A DNA stretch of 62,169 nucleotides from Lentzea tibetensis. GTDB taxonomy: Bacteria; Actinomycetota; Actinomycetes; Mycobacteriales; Pseudonocardiaceae. Shown here piece after piece: positions 51,302 to 60,252 of this stretch. Numbering within the stretch: the first letter of the stretch is position 1; every line of letters starts with the position of its first letter. The notes under the pieces are model-generated. The model was not told where the DNA came from, made no database searches, and was given only the letters and a program-made list of their open reading frames with translations. A program made the position numbers and the translations under genes. Location of the stretch: positions 1 to 62,169 of the forward strand of contig NZ_VOBR01000041.1 of NCBI RefSeq assembly GCF_007845675.1, written 5' to 3'.

Positions 51302-51904
51302 TCAGACGGCCTGAAGCGGATCGGTTGTGGGCAACCAAGTCTGGCGATTGCCCTCGAATCGGCCGATCTCATCGCCGTGGCGAAGGGTCAGCGCGATGTC
51401 GTCGAGGCCCTCCAACAGGCGCCAACGCGTGTAGTCGTCGATCTCAAATGGCGCTACCAAGTCCTTGGCGCGCACGGTCTTGTCGGTGAGGTCGACGGTC
51501 ACCTCGGTGCCCGGTTCAGCCTCGAGCAGCTTCCACAGCAATTCGACATGTTGCTGGTCCACCTGGGCGGCGACGAGTCCCTGCTTGCCCGAGTTGCCGC
51601 GGAAGATGTCGGCGAACCGGGACGAGATGACCACGCGGAAGCCGTAGTCCATCAACGCCCAGACGGCGTGTTCCCGAGAGGAGCCGGTGCCGAAGTCCGG
51701 TCCGGCAACGAGGACGCTGCCCGCCTTGAACGGTTCCAGATTGAGCACGAAGTGCTCGTCTCCGCGCCACGCGGCGAAGAGGCCGTCCTCGAAGCCGGTG
51801 CGGGTCACCCGCTTCAGGTACACCGCCGGGATGATCTGGTCGGTGTCCACGTTGGACCTGCGCAGCGGCACGCCGACGCCGGTGTGGGTGGTGAAGGCAT
51901 CCAT
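51302..51904 (-). CDS. leuD: 3-isopropylmalate dehydratase small subunit
   Basis: With LeuC it isomerises 2-isopropylmalate to 3-isopropylmalate in leucine synthesis. The 200-residue protein shows the swivel-domain motifs [47 protein letters not shown] and [18 protein letters not shown] 51904 is two bases after the leuC stop, so the subunits are coupled. Confidence 0.97.
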   Translation of the reverse strand: MDAFTTHTGVGVPLRRSNVDTDQIIPAVYLKRVTRTGFEDGLFAAWRGDEHFVLNLEPFKAGSVLVAGPDFGTGSSREHAVWALMDYGFRVVISSRFADIFRGNSGKQGLVAAQVDQQHVELLWKLLEAEPGTEVTVDLTDKTVRAKDLVAPFEIDDYTRWRLLEGLDDIALTLRHGDEIGRFEGNRQTWLPTTDPLQAV

Positions 51905-51906
51905 CT

Positions 51907-53313
51907 CTAGTTCTCCAGGTCTGCGGGGGCCGACAGGGTGCCTCGGACGGCCGTCGCGGCCGCCACGAGTGGCGAAACCAGGTGGGTGCGCCCACCCTTG
52001 CCCTGCCTGCCCTCGAAGTTGCGGTTGGAGGTCGACGCGCTGCGTTCGCCCGGCGCGAGCTGATCCGGGTTCATGCCAAGGCACATCGAGCAGCCCGCCT
52101 GCCGCCACTCGGCGCCCGCGTCGAGGAACACCTCGTGCAGGCCCTCCCGCTCGGCCTGTGCGCGCACGCGCATCGAGCCGGGCACCACGAGCATCCGCAC
52201 GCCCTGAGCGACGTGCTTGCCGCGCAGCACGTCCGCCGCGGCGCGCAGGTCCTCGATGCGGCCGTTGGTGCACGAGCCCAGGAAGACGGTGTCCACGTGG
52301 ATGTCGCGCAGCGGCGTGCCGGGCTCCAGTCCCATGTACGTCAGCGCCTTCTCGGCGGCGACGCGCTCGTGCTCGTCCGTGAACGACTCGGGGTCCGGAA
52401 CCGACGCACCGAGCGGCAGTCCCTGACCGGGGTTGGTTCCCCAGGTGACGAACGGGGTCAGCTCGGCCGCGTCGATGTGGACCTCGGCGCTGAACGTGGC
52501 GTCGTCGTCCGTGCGCAACGTCTTCCAGTACTCGACGGCCGCGACCCAGTCCGCACCGGACGGCGCGTGCGGACGGCCCTCGATGTAGTCGAAGGTCGTC
52601 TGGTCCGGCGCGATCATGCCCGCGCGCGCACCGGCTTCGATCGACATGTTGCAGACGGTCATCCGCGCTTCCATCGACAGCGCCTCGATCGCGCTGCCGC
52701 GGTACTCGAGCACGTAGCCCTGCCCGCCGCCGGTGCCGATCTTCGCGATGACCGCGAGGATGACGTCCTTCGCCGTGACGCCCGGACCGAGCTCTCCGTC
52801 CACGGTGATGGCCATCGTCTTGAACGGACGCAGCGGCAGCGTCTGGGTGGCCATCACGTGCTCCACCTCGGACGTGCCGATGCCGAACGCCAGCGCGCCG
52901 AACGCGCCGTGGGTGCTCGTGTGGCTGTCACCGCACACCACCGTCATGCCGGGCTGCGTGAGTCCGAGCTGCGGGCCGACGACGTGGACGATGCCCTGCT
53001 CCACGTCACCCATCGGGTGCAGGCGGACACCGAACTCCGCGCAGTTGCGGCGAAGCGTGTCGACCTGGGTGCGCGAAACGAGGTCCGCGATCGGCTTGTC
53101 GATGTCGACGGTCGGGACGTTGTGGTCCTCGGTCGCGATCGTCAGGTCGGCGCGGCGCAGCTTGCGGCCGGCGAGGCGCAGGCCGTCGAACGCCTGCGGG
53201 CTGGTGACTTCGTGGAGGAGGTGGAGGTCGATGTACAGCAGGTCAGGCTCCGCACCACTTCCGTGGCGCACAACGTGGGCCTCCCACACCTTCTCCGCGA
53301 GCGTGCGGCTCAT
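51907..53313 (-). CDS. leuC: 3-isopropylmalate dehydratase large subunit
   Basis: The 468-residue aconitase-family protein has the [4Fe-4S] ligand regions [29 protein letters not shown] and [14 protein letters not shown], with EDHNVPTVD near the N terminus. It forms the LeuCD dehydratase of leucine synthesis. ATG 53313 is preceded by GGGAG. It diverges from an IclR regulator of the NdgR/LtbR type that controls leuCD in actinomycetes. Confidence 0.97.
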   Translation of the reverse strand: MSRTLAEKVWEAHVVRHGSGAEPDLLYIDLHLLHEVTSPQAFDGLRLAGRKLRRADLTIATEDHNVPTVDIDKPIADLVSRTQVDTLRRNCAEFGVRLHPMGDVEQGIVHVVGPQLGLTQPGMTVVCGDSHTSTHGAFGALAFGIGTSEVEHVMATQTLPLRPFKTMAITVDGELGPGVTAKDVILAVIAKIGTGGGQGYVLEYRGSAIEALSMEARMTVCNMSIEAGARAGMIAPDQTTFDYIEGRPHAPSGADWVAAVEYWKTLRTDDDATFSAEVHIDAAELTPFVTWGTNPGQGLPLGASVPDPESFTDEHERVAAEKALTYMGLEPGTPLRDIHVDTVFLGSCTNGRIEDLRAAADVLRGKHVAQGVRMLVVPGSMRVRAQAEREGLHEVFLDAGAEWRQAGCSMCLGMNPDQLAPGERSASTSNRNFEGRQGKGGRTHLVSPLVAAATAVRGTLSAPADLEN

Positions 53314-53326
53314 CTTCGACTCCCAG

Positions 53327-53353
53327 GATCTGGACACGCCGACAGATCTGGAC
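53327..53353. promoter_or_regulatory. Direct repeat GATCTGGAC in the leuC/IclR intergenic region
   Basis: GATCTGGAC occurs at 53327-53335 and 53345-53353, 18 bp apart, in the 71-bp gap. A TAGTAT box (53373-53378) lies seven bases before the IclR GTG and would give a leaderless transcript. The repeat is a candidate IclR binding site controlling leuC. Confidence 0.45.
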
Positions 53354-53384
53354 TTCTCACTTGCTGGGAAGTTAGTATCGGCTT

Positions 53385-54086
53385 GTGGGACAGCATAGCG
53401 GGATCGGCGTGCTGGACAAGGCCGTGGCCGTGTTGAACGCCGTAGCGAAAGATCCGTGTGGGCTCGCCGAGTTGTGCAACCGGACGGGCCTGCCCCGTGC
53501 GACCGCACACCGGTTGGCAGTGGGGCTCGAGGTGCATCGGTTGCTGCGCCGCGGTTCCGATGGTCGGTGGCGGCCCGGTGCCGCGCTGGGGGAGCTCGCG
53601 GGCGGAGCGACGGACCCGTTGCTCGACGCGGCGTCCTCGGTGCTGCCCCGGTTGCGCGACATCACCGGCGAGAGCGTCCAGCTCTACCGCCGGGACGGGA
53701 TGCAGCGCGTGTGCGTGTCGGCCGCGGAGCCGCCGAGCGGTCTGCGCGACACCGTGCCGATCGGGGCGCGGCTGCCGATGACGGCGGGCTCCGGCGCGAA
53801 GGTGCTCGCGGCGTGGAGCGATCCGGGGACGCAGCGCGCGGTCCTGGCGGACGCCGTGTACGGCGAACGCACGCTCTTGGAGGTGCGGCGCCGCGGATGG
53901 GCGCAAAGCGTCGCAGAACGCGAACCAGGCGTCGCTTCCGTGAGCGCCCCGGTTCGGGACAGTTCCGGTGCTGTTGTGGCCGCTGTCTCAGTTTCCGGGC
54001 CTATTGACCGAATGGGTCGCCGACCGGGTGCGCGATGGGCCGCCGATCTATTGGCGGCGGCCGAAGCACTGCAAGCTCGCCTTTAA
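53385..54086 (+). CDS. IclR-family regulator (NdgR/LtbR-like)
   Basis: The 233-residue protein has an N-terminal winged HTH ([46 protein letters not shown]) and a C-terminal effector domain ([46 protein letters not shown]). Divergent placement from leuCD is the signature of NdgR/LtbR, which regulates leucine and other amino acid genes. GTG 53385 is probably leaderless. Two hairpins follow the stop. Confidence 0.92.
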   Translation: MGQHSGIGVLDKAVAVLNAVAKDPCGLAELCNRTGLPRATAHRLAVGLEVHRLLRRGSDGRWRPGAALGELAGGATDPLLDAASSVLPRLRDITGESVQLYRRDGMQRVCVSAAEPPSGLRDTVPIGARLPMTAGSGAKVLAAWSDPGTQRAVLADAVYGERTLLEVRRRGWAQSVAEREPGVASVSAPVRDSSGAVVAAVSVSGPIDRMGRRPGARWAADLLAAAEALQARL

Positions 54087-54111
54087 TAACAAAGGGACCG
54101 CCACCCCCGCA

Positions 54112-54148
54112 CCCCCACCACGTGGGGGCGTGGGGGGCTCGGCCCCCC
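54112..54148 (+). terminator. Tandem hairpins after the IclR gene
   Basis: CCCCCAC/GTGGGGG (54112-54128) and GGGGGGC/GCCCCCC (54132-54148) are adjacent perfect stems with three-base loops, 26 bp after the stop. Confidence 0.6.
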
Positions 54149-54163
54149 AACATGAAAATGCGA

Positions 54164-54203
54164 AAGAGGCCTGCTCAGGCGCTATGCGCCGAGCAGACCT
54201 CTT
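54164..54203 (-). terminator. Terminator of the tRNA operon
   Basis: AAGAGGCCTGCTC (54164-54176) pairs with GAGCAGACCTCTT (54191-54203) with one mismatch, ten bases after the tRNA-Glu 3' end on the minus strand, followed by TTTC. Confidence 0.75.
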
Positions 54204-54212
54204 CCACCTCTG

Positions 54213-54285
54213 TAGCCCCGAAGGGATTCGAACCCTCGCTACCGCCTTGAGAGGGCGGCGTCCTAGGCCGCTAGACGACGGGGCC
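54213..54285 (-). tRNA. tRNA-Glu (anticodon CTC)
   Basis: The 73-nt cloverleaf is complete: 5' GGCCCCG acceptor paired with CGGGGCT (G1-U72 wobble), anticodon stem CCGCC/GGCGG with loop CTCTCAA, and T arm GAGGGTTCGAATCCCTT. CCA is not encoded. It is transcribed after tRNA-Gln on the same strand, as in other actinomycetes at this locus. Confidence 0.93.
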
Positions 54286-54355
54286 CTAGAACTAACTGTA
54301 TTTAGTTCTTTATGTTGCTCGGTACTCTACCACAGTGGCTTTCTAACCTCTGTGG

Positions 54356-54427
54356 CTGGGGTACCAGGACTCGAACCTAGACTAACTGAACCAGAATCAG
54401 TCGTGCTGCCAATTACACCATACCCCA
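54356..54427 (-). tRNA. tRNA-Gln (anticodon CTG)
   Basis: The 72-nt cloverleaf has acceptor TGGGGTA/TACCCCA, anticodon stem ACTGA/TCAGT with loop TTCTGGT, T arm CTAGGTTCGAGTCCTGG, discriminator G, and an encoded CCA at 54353-54355. A hairpin AGAACTAA/TTAGTTCT between the two tRNAs (54288-54309) may aid processing. Confidence 0.93.
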
Positions 54428-54513
54428 TTGGCGGTCCTGATCAGCTTCCCTTGCGGGGGCCTCTCGTTCGTGCCGTGAGAAATACTAGACCAAGCCCCCG
54501 CCAGAAGTGAAAT

Positions 54514-54552
54514 CGGCCCCCACCAACGGACATCTGCCGAGGTGAGGGCCGG
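54514..54552 (-). terminator. Hairpin downstream of the HAD gene
   Basis: CGGCCCCCACC (54514-54524) pairs with GGTGAGGGCCG (54541-54551) with one mismatch around a 16-base loop, directly after the HAD stop (54566) on its strand. Confidence 0.5.
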
Positions 54553-54565
54553 TCTCCAGGGTCGT

Positions 54566-55303
54566 TCAGGCGGTGGCCGTCGACAGCTCGCACACGAGGA
54601 GCTCGGGAAGCTCCGCGAGGCTCCCGATGGTCGACAGGCCCGCGGGCAGCGTGCCGCCCTGCGGCCCCTGCCGGTTGATCCACACGCCGTGCATCCCGGC
54701 GTCCCGCGCACCGATGGCGTCGGCGTGCAGCCGGTCGCCGACGTGGACCGTGTCACCGGGCGGAACGCCCAGCGCGAGGCACGCGGTGTGGAAGATCACC
54801 CGGTCCGGCTTGGCGCAGCCGACCTCGCCCGCGATGAGGACGGTGTCGAAGTACTCGGCGAGCCCCAGCTGCGCGATCTTGACGCGCTGGTGGCGGCCGG
54901 ACGCGTTGCTGATCGCGGCGATGGGCAGCCCGGAGGCGCGCAGCCAGTCGAGCGTCGGCACGGCGTCCGGGAAGAGGCACCAGCCGGCGGACAGGACTTC
55001 CTGGCGGGCCAGTTCGCGCTTCGTCGCCTCTTCGAGTGAGAGCTCCTCGCCGAGCGCGGCGAAGAAGGCCTGCGTCCGGATGTTGCGCATGCTCTCGTAC
55101 TCGAGCTCACCGGCGAGCTGACGGGAGACGTGGTCGTCCGTGATCCGCTGCCACAGCGACCAAGCGTCGGCGTTACCGACCATCGAGGCCAACGCGGCGC
55201 GCGAAGAGGTGCTGTAGTCGACAAGTGTGTCGTCGACGTCCAGGCACACAGCGCGGATCTCGCCGGTTCTCTTACGCGTGAAAGTCGGGGACGCAGTTGT
55301 CAC
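54566..55303 (-). CDS. HAD-family hydrolase
   Basis: The 245-residue protein has the four HAD motifs: nucleophile AVCLDVDDTLVDYS, motif II IAAISNASGRHQRVKI, motif III Lys in VGCAKPDRVIFHTA, and motif IV VHVGDRLHADAIGARDAG. The helical cap suggests a subfamily IA small-molecule phosphatase (phosphoglycolate- or haloacid-type). Substrate unknown. GTG 55303 is the only start that spans motif I; the gene stands alone between the tRNAs and a 380-bp gap. Confidence 0.88.
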   Translation of the reverse strand: MTTASPTFTRKRTGEIRAVCLDVDDTLVDYSTSSRAALASMVGNADAWSLWQRITDDHVSRQLAGELEYESMRNIRTQAFFAALGEELSLEEATKRELARQEVLSAGWCLFPDAVPTLDWLRASGLPIAAISNASGRHQRVKIAQLGLAEYFDTVLIAGEVGCAKPDRVIFHTACLALGVPPGDTVHVGDRLHADAIGARDAGMHGVWINRQGPQGGTLPAGLSTIGSLAELPELLVCELSTATA

Positions 55304-55684
55304 CCCGTGAGGCTAGGGGCGAAGGACCCTCGTCCGATTCGGCTAACGAGGTGATTCCTGTGGGTCCTTGCACGATCAAGGAGGACTTGAGACCCCAAAC
55401 GAACTAGTGAGACTGCCCCGAGCGCCGAAAGCAATCACCCAGACGGGGGTTCCTTTCAGGACAAGGATTTGCGCCCGAGCGGGCAGTTCGACGGGGGCGA
55501 CACCATACGCGCCGCCGTATCGGTACGCACCGGGCCGTATCGGATTCGTGACTCGGGTACCAGACCGTCCACAGAGGACCATCGGGGCGGAAACCGCCAC
55601 CCGTTCAGGGTAATCGGACTTGACGACCGAGCGCGGGAGGAGGACATTGAACTTATTCAACTGGTGTTGAAAAGAGGGGTGATC
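55304..55684 (+). promoter_or_regulatory. 380-bp gap with a TTGAA-TTCAA dyad before the FAD oxidoreductase
   Basis: No gene is seen between the HAD start and 55685. At 55647-55660 TTGAA and TTCAA form a 5+4+5 dyad, and a further TTGAA lies at 55667. These are close to the start codon and are a candidate repressor site. GAGGGG at 55673-55678 is the ribosome site. Confidence 0.35.
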
Positions 55685-56932
55685 ATGGAGAGGACGACTG
55701 CACTGATCGCGGGTGGCGGCCCCGCGGGCATGGTTCTGGGGCTGCTGTTGGCACGGGGCGGCGTCGAGGTCACGGTGCTGGAGAAGCACCCGGACTTCCT
55801 GCGCGACTTCCGCGGCGACACCGTGCACGCATCGACGCTGACGCTGCTCGACGAGCTGGGACTGGGCCCGTCGTTCGCCGACGTGCCGCACCAGCTCGTC
55901 GACAAGGCCCAGGTGCTGCTGGACAGCGGACCGGTGACCGTCGGCGACCTGACCCGGCTTCCCGGGCCGCACAAGCACATCGCGTTCGTGCCGCAGTGGG
56001 ACTTCCTCGACCTGCTCGCGGACGCGGCCAGGCTCGAGCCGTCGTTCACGCTGCGGATGGAGACCGAGGTGACCGGCCTGACCAGGCGCGGCGACCGGGT
56101 CACCGGCGTCACCTACCGCACCGCGCGCGGCGAGACCGGCGAGATCGCGGCGGACCTGGTGATCGCGGCCGACGGCCGGAACTCACTGGTGCGGCGGGAA
56201 GCCGGGCTGCCGGTGCACGAGTTCGGCGTGCCGATGGACGTGTGGTGGTTCCGGCTGCCGCGCAACGAGGGCGAGCCGAACGGCGCGGTCGGACGGTTCG
56301 GTGCGGGCGCCGGGCTGGTGCTGATCAACCGCGGCGAGTACTTCCAGACCGCGCTGCTGATCCGCAAGGGCATGGACGCGATCCTGCGCGCGAAGGGCAT
56401 CGGCGCGTTCCGCGAGCAGGTCGCGAAGCTGGTGCCGTGGCTGGAGGAGCGCCTGGCGACCGTCACGTCGTTCGACGACGTGAAGCTGCTCACCGTCAAG
56501 CTGGACCGGCTGAAGAAGTGGCACCGCGAAGGGCTGCTGTGCATCGGTGACGCGGCGCACGCGATGTCGCCGATCGGCGGCGTCGGCATCAACCTGGCCG
56601 TGCAGGACGCGGTGGCGGCGGCCGCGTTGCTGGCGAAGCCGTTGCGGGAAGGCCAGGTCACGTCCGCGCAGCTCGCGAAGGTGCGGCGGCGCCGGTGGCT
56701 GCCGACGACCGTCACGCAGACCGCGCAGCGGCTGATCCAGAACGCGTTCCTCAAGCGGGCGCTGGCCGGGTCCGCCGGCGTGGTGGGCACGGGCGTGCCT
56801 CGGCCGATCAAGATCATCCAGCGGTTCCCGGCGCTGCAGGCGATCCCGGCCTACATGGTCGCCATCGGCCTGCGCCCTGAGCACGCGCCCGCGTTCGCCC
56901 GGCGCAGCCCGGAACGCATCAAGCGGACGTAG
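55685..56932 (+). CDS. FAD-dependent aromatic-ring-type monooxygenase
   Basis: The 415-residue flavoprotein begins ERTTALIAGGGPAGMVLGLLLARGGVEVTVLEKH (dinucleotide fold), has the FAD DG motif ADLVIAADGRNSLVRREAGLP and the GD motif LLCIGDAAHAMSPIGGVGINLAVQDA. This is the group A hydroxylase pattern, using FAD and NAD(P)H on aromatic or polyketide-like substrates. No biosynthetic partners are nearby, so it is probably a stand-alone detoxifying or catabolic enzyme. ATG 55685 follows GAGGGG; a GTG at 55679 is also in frame. Its end overlaps the convergent LuxR stop by 14 bp. Confidence 0.92.
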   Translation: MERTTALIAGGGPAGMVLGLLLARGGVEVTVLEKHPDFLRDFRGDTVHASTLTLLDELGLGPSFADVPHQLVDKAQVLLDSGPVTVGDLTRLPGPHKHIAFVPQWDFLDLLADAARLEPSFTLRMETEVTGLTRRGDRVTGVTYRTARGETGEIAADLVIAADGRNSLVRREAGLPVHEFGVPMDVWWFRLPRNEGEPNGAVGRFGAGAGLVLINRGEYFQTALLIRKGMDAILRAKGIGAFREQVAKLVPWLEERLATVTSFDDVKLLTVKLDRLKKWHREGLLCIGDAAHAMSPIGGVGINLAVQDAVAAAALLAKPLREGQVTSAQLAKVRRRRWLPTTVTQTAQRLIQNAFLKRALAGSAGVVGTGVPRPIKIIQRFPALQAIPAYMVAIGLRPEHAPAFARRSPERIKRT

Positions 56933-57617
56933 AGCTCGGGGGCCGGACCACCGTCCGGGGAGGCGTGGCGGCCGGGTCGTACGAGGTGCCGAGAACCATG
57001 GCCACCGCGTGCGCCCGGTCGCGCGCGCCGAGCTTGCGCAGTATCGCCTTCACGTGGGTTTTCACGGTGTCGTTGCTGATGAACAGCCGGTGCGCGATGC
57101 GCTGGTTGTCCATGCCCTTCGCCATCTCGGCCAGCACGTCGAACTCGCGCGCGGACAGCTGGCCGAGCGCGGCGGGCGGCGGCAGCCGGGACGGCAGCAG
57201 CGACAGCGAGCCGAGGCGGGAGTCGATGGTCGCGGGCGCGCCGCGGACGGCGCCCGAGATGAGCGGCAGCATCTCCTGCACCGGAGATGTTTTCAGCAGG
57301 TAGGCGACGGCGCCCGCGTCCAGCGCGGCGCGTGCCCAGTGCGGACAGTCCGCATTGGACAGCACGACGACCCGCGCCTTGGACTGGTACTGGACCGTGT
57401 CGCGGACGGTGCGCAGCGGCCCCGCCCCCGGCACGTCGACATCGGTGACCACCAGGTCGACGGGTGTGCTCCGCAGACAGCGCGCGGCATCGCCCACGGT
57501 GTGCGCGATGCCCACAACGCGGAAGCAATGGGTGCGGTGCAGCGAGATCCGCAGTCCCTCGGTGATGAGCTGCGAACCGTCGACGAGCAGCACACGAGTA
57601 ACCGCGAGCTCCGCCAT
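56919..57617 (-). CDS. LuxR/NarL-type response regulator with altered acidic pocket
   Basis: The 232-residue protein has a receiver domain and a C-terminal LuxR HTH (LSAREFDVLAEMAKGMDNQRIAHRLFISNDTVKTHVKAILRKL). The phosphoacceptor Asp appears in DLVVTDVDVPG and the switch Lys in AYLLKTSP, but the second acid of the metal pocket is replaced: VLLVDGSQL has DG where family members have DD. No histidine kinase is adjacent. It may respond weakly to phosphorylation or be constitutively active. GTG or ATG at 57617 is the start. Confidence 0.85.
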   Translation of the reverse strand: MAELAVTRVLLVDGSQLITEGLRISLHRTHCFRVVGIAHTVGDAARCLRSTPVDLVVTDVDVPGAGPLRTVRDTVQYQSKARVVVLSNADCPHWARAALDAGAVAYLLKTSPVQEMLPLISGAVRGAPATIDSRLGSLSLLPSRLPPPAALGQLSAREFDVLAEMAKGMDNQRIAHRLFISNDTVKTHVKAILRKLGARDRAHAVAMVLGTSYDPAATPPRTVVRPPSSTSA

Positions 57618-57683
57618 GACACGTGGAAGTTACTCGCGGGTACCCGCGCACGAAACAGCAGGAAGCCGGATTGCTCCGAACGT

Positions 57684-58442
57684 CTACCTGTTTGCGACCG
57701 GATTGGTGAGCGTGCCGAGGCCGTCCACAGTCACCGAGACGGTCTGGCCGGCCTTCATCGGACCGACGCCCGCGGGCGTCCCGGTGAGGATCAGATCGCC
57801 CGGCAGGAGCGTCATCACCGACGACACGTACTCCACGAGGGAGCCGATGTCGTGCAGCATCAACGAAGTACGCCCGTCCTGCTTGAGCTCGCCGTCCAGC
57901 TCGGTGCGGATGCCGACGTCGGACGGGTCGAACTCCGTCTCGATCCACGGCCCGAGCGGGCAGAACGAGTCGTAGCCCTTGGCGCGCGTCCACTGGCCGT
58001 CCGACTTCTGCAGGTCACGCGCCGTGACGTCGTTGGCGATCGTGTACCCGAGGATGACGGACTTCGCGCGCGCGGCGGGCACGTCGCGGCACGGCTGGCC
58101 GATGACGACGGCCAGCTCGCCCTCGAAGTCCACCCGCTCCGAGGTGGCGGGCAGCTTGATCTCCGCGTTCGGGCCGACCACCGACGTGTTGGGCTTGAAG
58201 AACATCAACGGGTTCTCGGGCACCTCGTTGCCGAGCTCCTTGGCGTGCTCGGCGTAGTTGCGCCCGATGCCGAGGATCTTCGTCGGCAGGATCGGTGCCA
58301 GCAGCCGCACGTCCGCGAGCGGCCATTTCCGCCCTGTGAACGTGGGTGAGCCGAAGGGGTGTTCGGCGATCTCAGCCGCCTCCTCGCCGTGTACGGCGAC
58401 GAAGGCGACACCTTCCGGATGAGCGATTCGAGCGATGCGCAC
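57684..58442 (-). CDS. Fumarylacetoacetate hydrolase family protein
   Basis: The 252-residue protein shows the FAH C-terminal domain: KILGIGRNYAEHAKELGNEVPENPLMFFKP, the metal-binding Glu triad in VDFEGELAVVIGQ, and LILTGTPAGVGPM. Members hydrolyse or decarboxylate acylpyruvate-like compounds. GTG 58442 fits the N terminus. It starts ten bases after the cimA stop on the same strand, and may be co-transcribed. A link to pyruvate/acetyl-CoA chemistry is conceivable but unproven. Confidence 0.9.
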   Translation of the reverse strand: MRIARIAHPEGVAFVAVHGEEAAEIAEHPFGSPTFTGRKWPLADVRLLAPILPTKILGIGRNYAEHAKELGNEVPENPLMFFKPNTSVVGPNAEIKLPATSERVDFEGELAVVIGQPCRDVPAARAKSVILGYTIANDVTARDLQKSDGQWTRAKGYDSFCPLGPWIETEFDPSDVGIRTELDGELKQDGRTSLMLHDIGSLVEYVSSVMTLLPGDLILTGTPAGVGPMKAGQTVSVTVDGLGTLTNPVANR

Positions 58443-58452
58443 GTACTACACC

Positions 58453-60051
58453 CTAGACGGGCTGAGAGGAGCGCATGGACTTGTGCACGAGAGCGTCACA
58501 CAGAGCCAGCCAGCTGGCCTCCACGATGTTGCCGTGCACGCCCACGGTGGTCCACTCACGTTCCCCGTCGGTCGACTCGACAAGGACTCGGGTAACAGCA
58601 TCTGTGCCAGGGTGCTCCGTCAGGATCCGAACCTTGTAGTCGGCCAGCTCAACACTGTCCAACCAGGACAGATGCGGTAGCAGCGCCTTGCGCAGCGCGG
58701 CGTCCAGCGCGTGCACCGGACCGTTGCCCTCGGCGGTGGCGATCACGCGCTCCCCCGCTACGTGCACCTTGACCGTCGCCTCGGACACCACCTCCCCATC
58801 CGGGCGCCGGTCGAGCACGACGCGGTAGGACTCCAGCTGGAACGGTGCACTGTCCAGTTCGGACAGCTCCGTCCGCAGCAGCAGTTCCAGCGACGCGTCG
58901 GCGGCCTCGAAGGACCAGCCCTTGGCTTCGAGGTCCTTGACGCGGCGCAAGGCGCTCCCGACCGCGTCTGACCGGCCGGTCAGGTCGAGCCCGAACTCAC
59001 GTCCCTTGAGTTCGAGACTCGCCCGACCGGCCATCTCGGTGACCAGCACCCGCATGTCGTTGCCGACGATCTCCGGATCGATGTGGTTGTACAGCTCCGG
59101 ATCGACCTTGATCGCGCTCGCGTGCAGACCCGCCTTGTGAGCGAATGCTGACGACCCGACGTAAGCCTGGTGGGAGTCGGGTGCGATGTTCGCGATTTCA
59201 GCAAGAGCATGGGAGACACGGGTGAGATCGGCCAGCGCCCCGGTCGGGAGCACGTTCATGCCGAGCTTGGTCACGAGGTTTCCCACGACGCCGAACAGGT
59301 CCGCGTTGCCTGCTCGTTCGCCGTAACCGTTTGCGGTGCACTGCACGTGCGTGGCGCCCGCCTGCACGGCCGCCACGGAGTTCGCCACCGCGCAGGACGT
59401 GTCGTCCTGGCAGTGGATGCCGACGCGGAAGCCCGTGCGGGACACGACCTCCGCGACCGTCTCGGCGAGACCGAGCGGCAGCTGGCCGCCGTTGGTGTCG
59501 CAGAGGACGACGACGTCCGCGCCACCCTCCACAGCGGACTCCAGCACGCGCAGCGCGGTGTCCGGGGAGAAGGCGTAACCGTCGAAGAAGTGCTCGGCGT
59601 CCAGGAAGACGCGGCGTCCCTCGTCGACGAGGAACTTCACGGTGTCGCGAACCATGTTCAGGTTCTCCGCGGCGTCCGTGCGCAGCGCGCGTTCGATGTG
59701 CCGCAGGTCCGACTTGGCGACCAGCGTGATGACCGGCGCCTGCGAGTCGAGCAGCGCCCGCACCTGCTGGTCTTCGGTGACCTTCACGCCCGCCTTGCGG
59801 GTCGCACCGAACGCGACGAGCTGCGCGTGCTTCAGGTTCAGGTCGCCCGCCGCCGCGCGGGCGAAGAACTCGGTGTCCTTGGGCAGCGCGCCCGGCCAGC
59901 CACCCTCGATGAAGCCGACGCCGATCCCGTCGAGCAGCCGCGCGACCGCGAGCTTGTCCGTGACGGAGTAGGAAATGCCCTCCCGCTGCGCGCCGTCGCG
60001 CAACGTCGTGTCGTAGACGTGGAACTCGTCTCCTAGCGGGAGCTTGGACAC
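58453..60051 (-). CDS. cimA: Citramalate synthase
   Basis: This enzyme condenses pyruvate and acetyl-CoA to (R)-citramalate, the entry to the threonine-independent isoleucine route. The 532-residue protein has the LeuA-like TIM barrel start VYDTTLRDGAQREGISYS (metal-binding Asp), HCQDDTSCAVANS, GATHVQCTANGYGERAGNADL and the C-terminal regulatory domain. The citramalate/2-isopropylmalate split rests on the CimA-type length and TRSK-free N terminus; the leader peptide with Ile codons supports isoleucine. GTG 60051 follows GAGGAG. The gene is controlled by an attenuator at 60086-60186. Confidence 0.93.
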   Translation of the reverse strand: MSKLPLGDEFHVYDTTLRDGAQREGISYSVTDKLAVARLLDGIGVGFIEGGWPGALPKDTEFFARAAAGDLNLKHAQLVAFGATRKAGVKVTEDQQVRALLDSQAPVITLVAKSDLRHIERALRTDAAENLNMVRDTVKFLVDEGRRVFLDAEHFFDGYAFSPDTALRVLESAVEGGADVVVLCDTNGGQLPLGLAETVAEVVSRTGFRVGIHCQDDTSCAVANSVAAVQAGATHVQCTANGYGERAGNADLFGVVGNLVTKLGMNVLPTGALADLTRVSHALAEIANIAPDSHQAYVGSSAFAHKAGLHASAIKVDPELYNHIDPEIVGNDMRVLVTEMAGRASLELKGREFGLDLTGRSDAVGSALRRVKDLEAKGWSFEAADASLELLLRTELSELDSAPFQLESYRVVLDRRPDGEVVSEATVKVHVAGERVIATAEGNGPVHALDAALRKALLPHLSWLDSVELADYKVRILTEHPGTDAVTRVLVESTDGEREWTTVGVHGNIVEASWLALCDALVHKSMRSSQPV

Positions 60052-60085
60052 CGGATTTCTCCTCAGCCGAAGGATTCAGGCAAAC

Positions 60086-60116
60086 AAAAAGACCCCCCGC
60101 GGGATGCGAGAGGTCT
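60086..60116 (-). terminator. Attenuator terminator of cimA
   Basis: AGACCCCCCGC (60090-60100) pairs with GCGAGAGGTCT (60106-60116) over all 11 positions (two G-T pairs) around the loop GGGAT. On the minus strand it is followed by TTTTTG, the expected U run. It lies between the leader peptide and the cimA start. Confidence 0.85.
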
Positions 60117-60154
60117 GCGCGCCGGGTGCTTGGGGAAGCACTTACCCGGCGCGC
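60117..60154 (-). promoter_or_regulatory. Pause-type hairpin of the cimA attenuator
   Basis: GCGCGCCGGG (60117-60126) pairs with CCCGGCGCGC (60145-60154), continued inside by GTGCTT/AAGCAC. It contains the leader stop codon and is immediately followed on the minus strand by the terminator. A ribosome stalled at the Ile codons would prevent its formation. Confidence 0.7.
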
Positions 60155-60186
60155 TCGTCAATAATGATGGCGAGGTTGAGAGCCAT
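60142..60186 (-). CDS. Branched-chain amino acid leader peptide of cimA
   Basis: ATG 60186 opens a 14-codon frame ending at TAA 60142 with the product MALNLAIIIDERAG. Three consecutive Ile codons and two Leu codons in 14 residues are what an isoleucine/leucine attenuation leader needs. The stop lies within the first hairpin. This is the classical transcription-attenuation layout. Confidence 0.8.
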   Translation of the reverse strand: MALNLAIIIDERAG

Positions 60187-60252
60187 GGTTCGGATGCTGC
60201 CACAGCTCTCCACCGCCAACCAAGGGCCGGGAGCAAATGTCCCACTATCTGG

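Noticed and set aside
55685-58442. A possible natural-product cluster (FAD monooxygenase, LuxR regulator, FAH enzyme)
   Set aside because: The genes are on opposite strands with no core biosynthetic enzyme nearby, and the flanks are primary metabolism.
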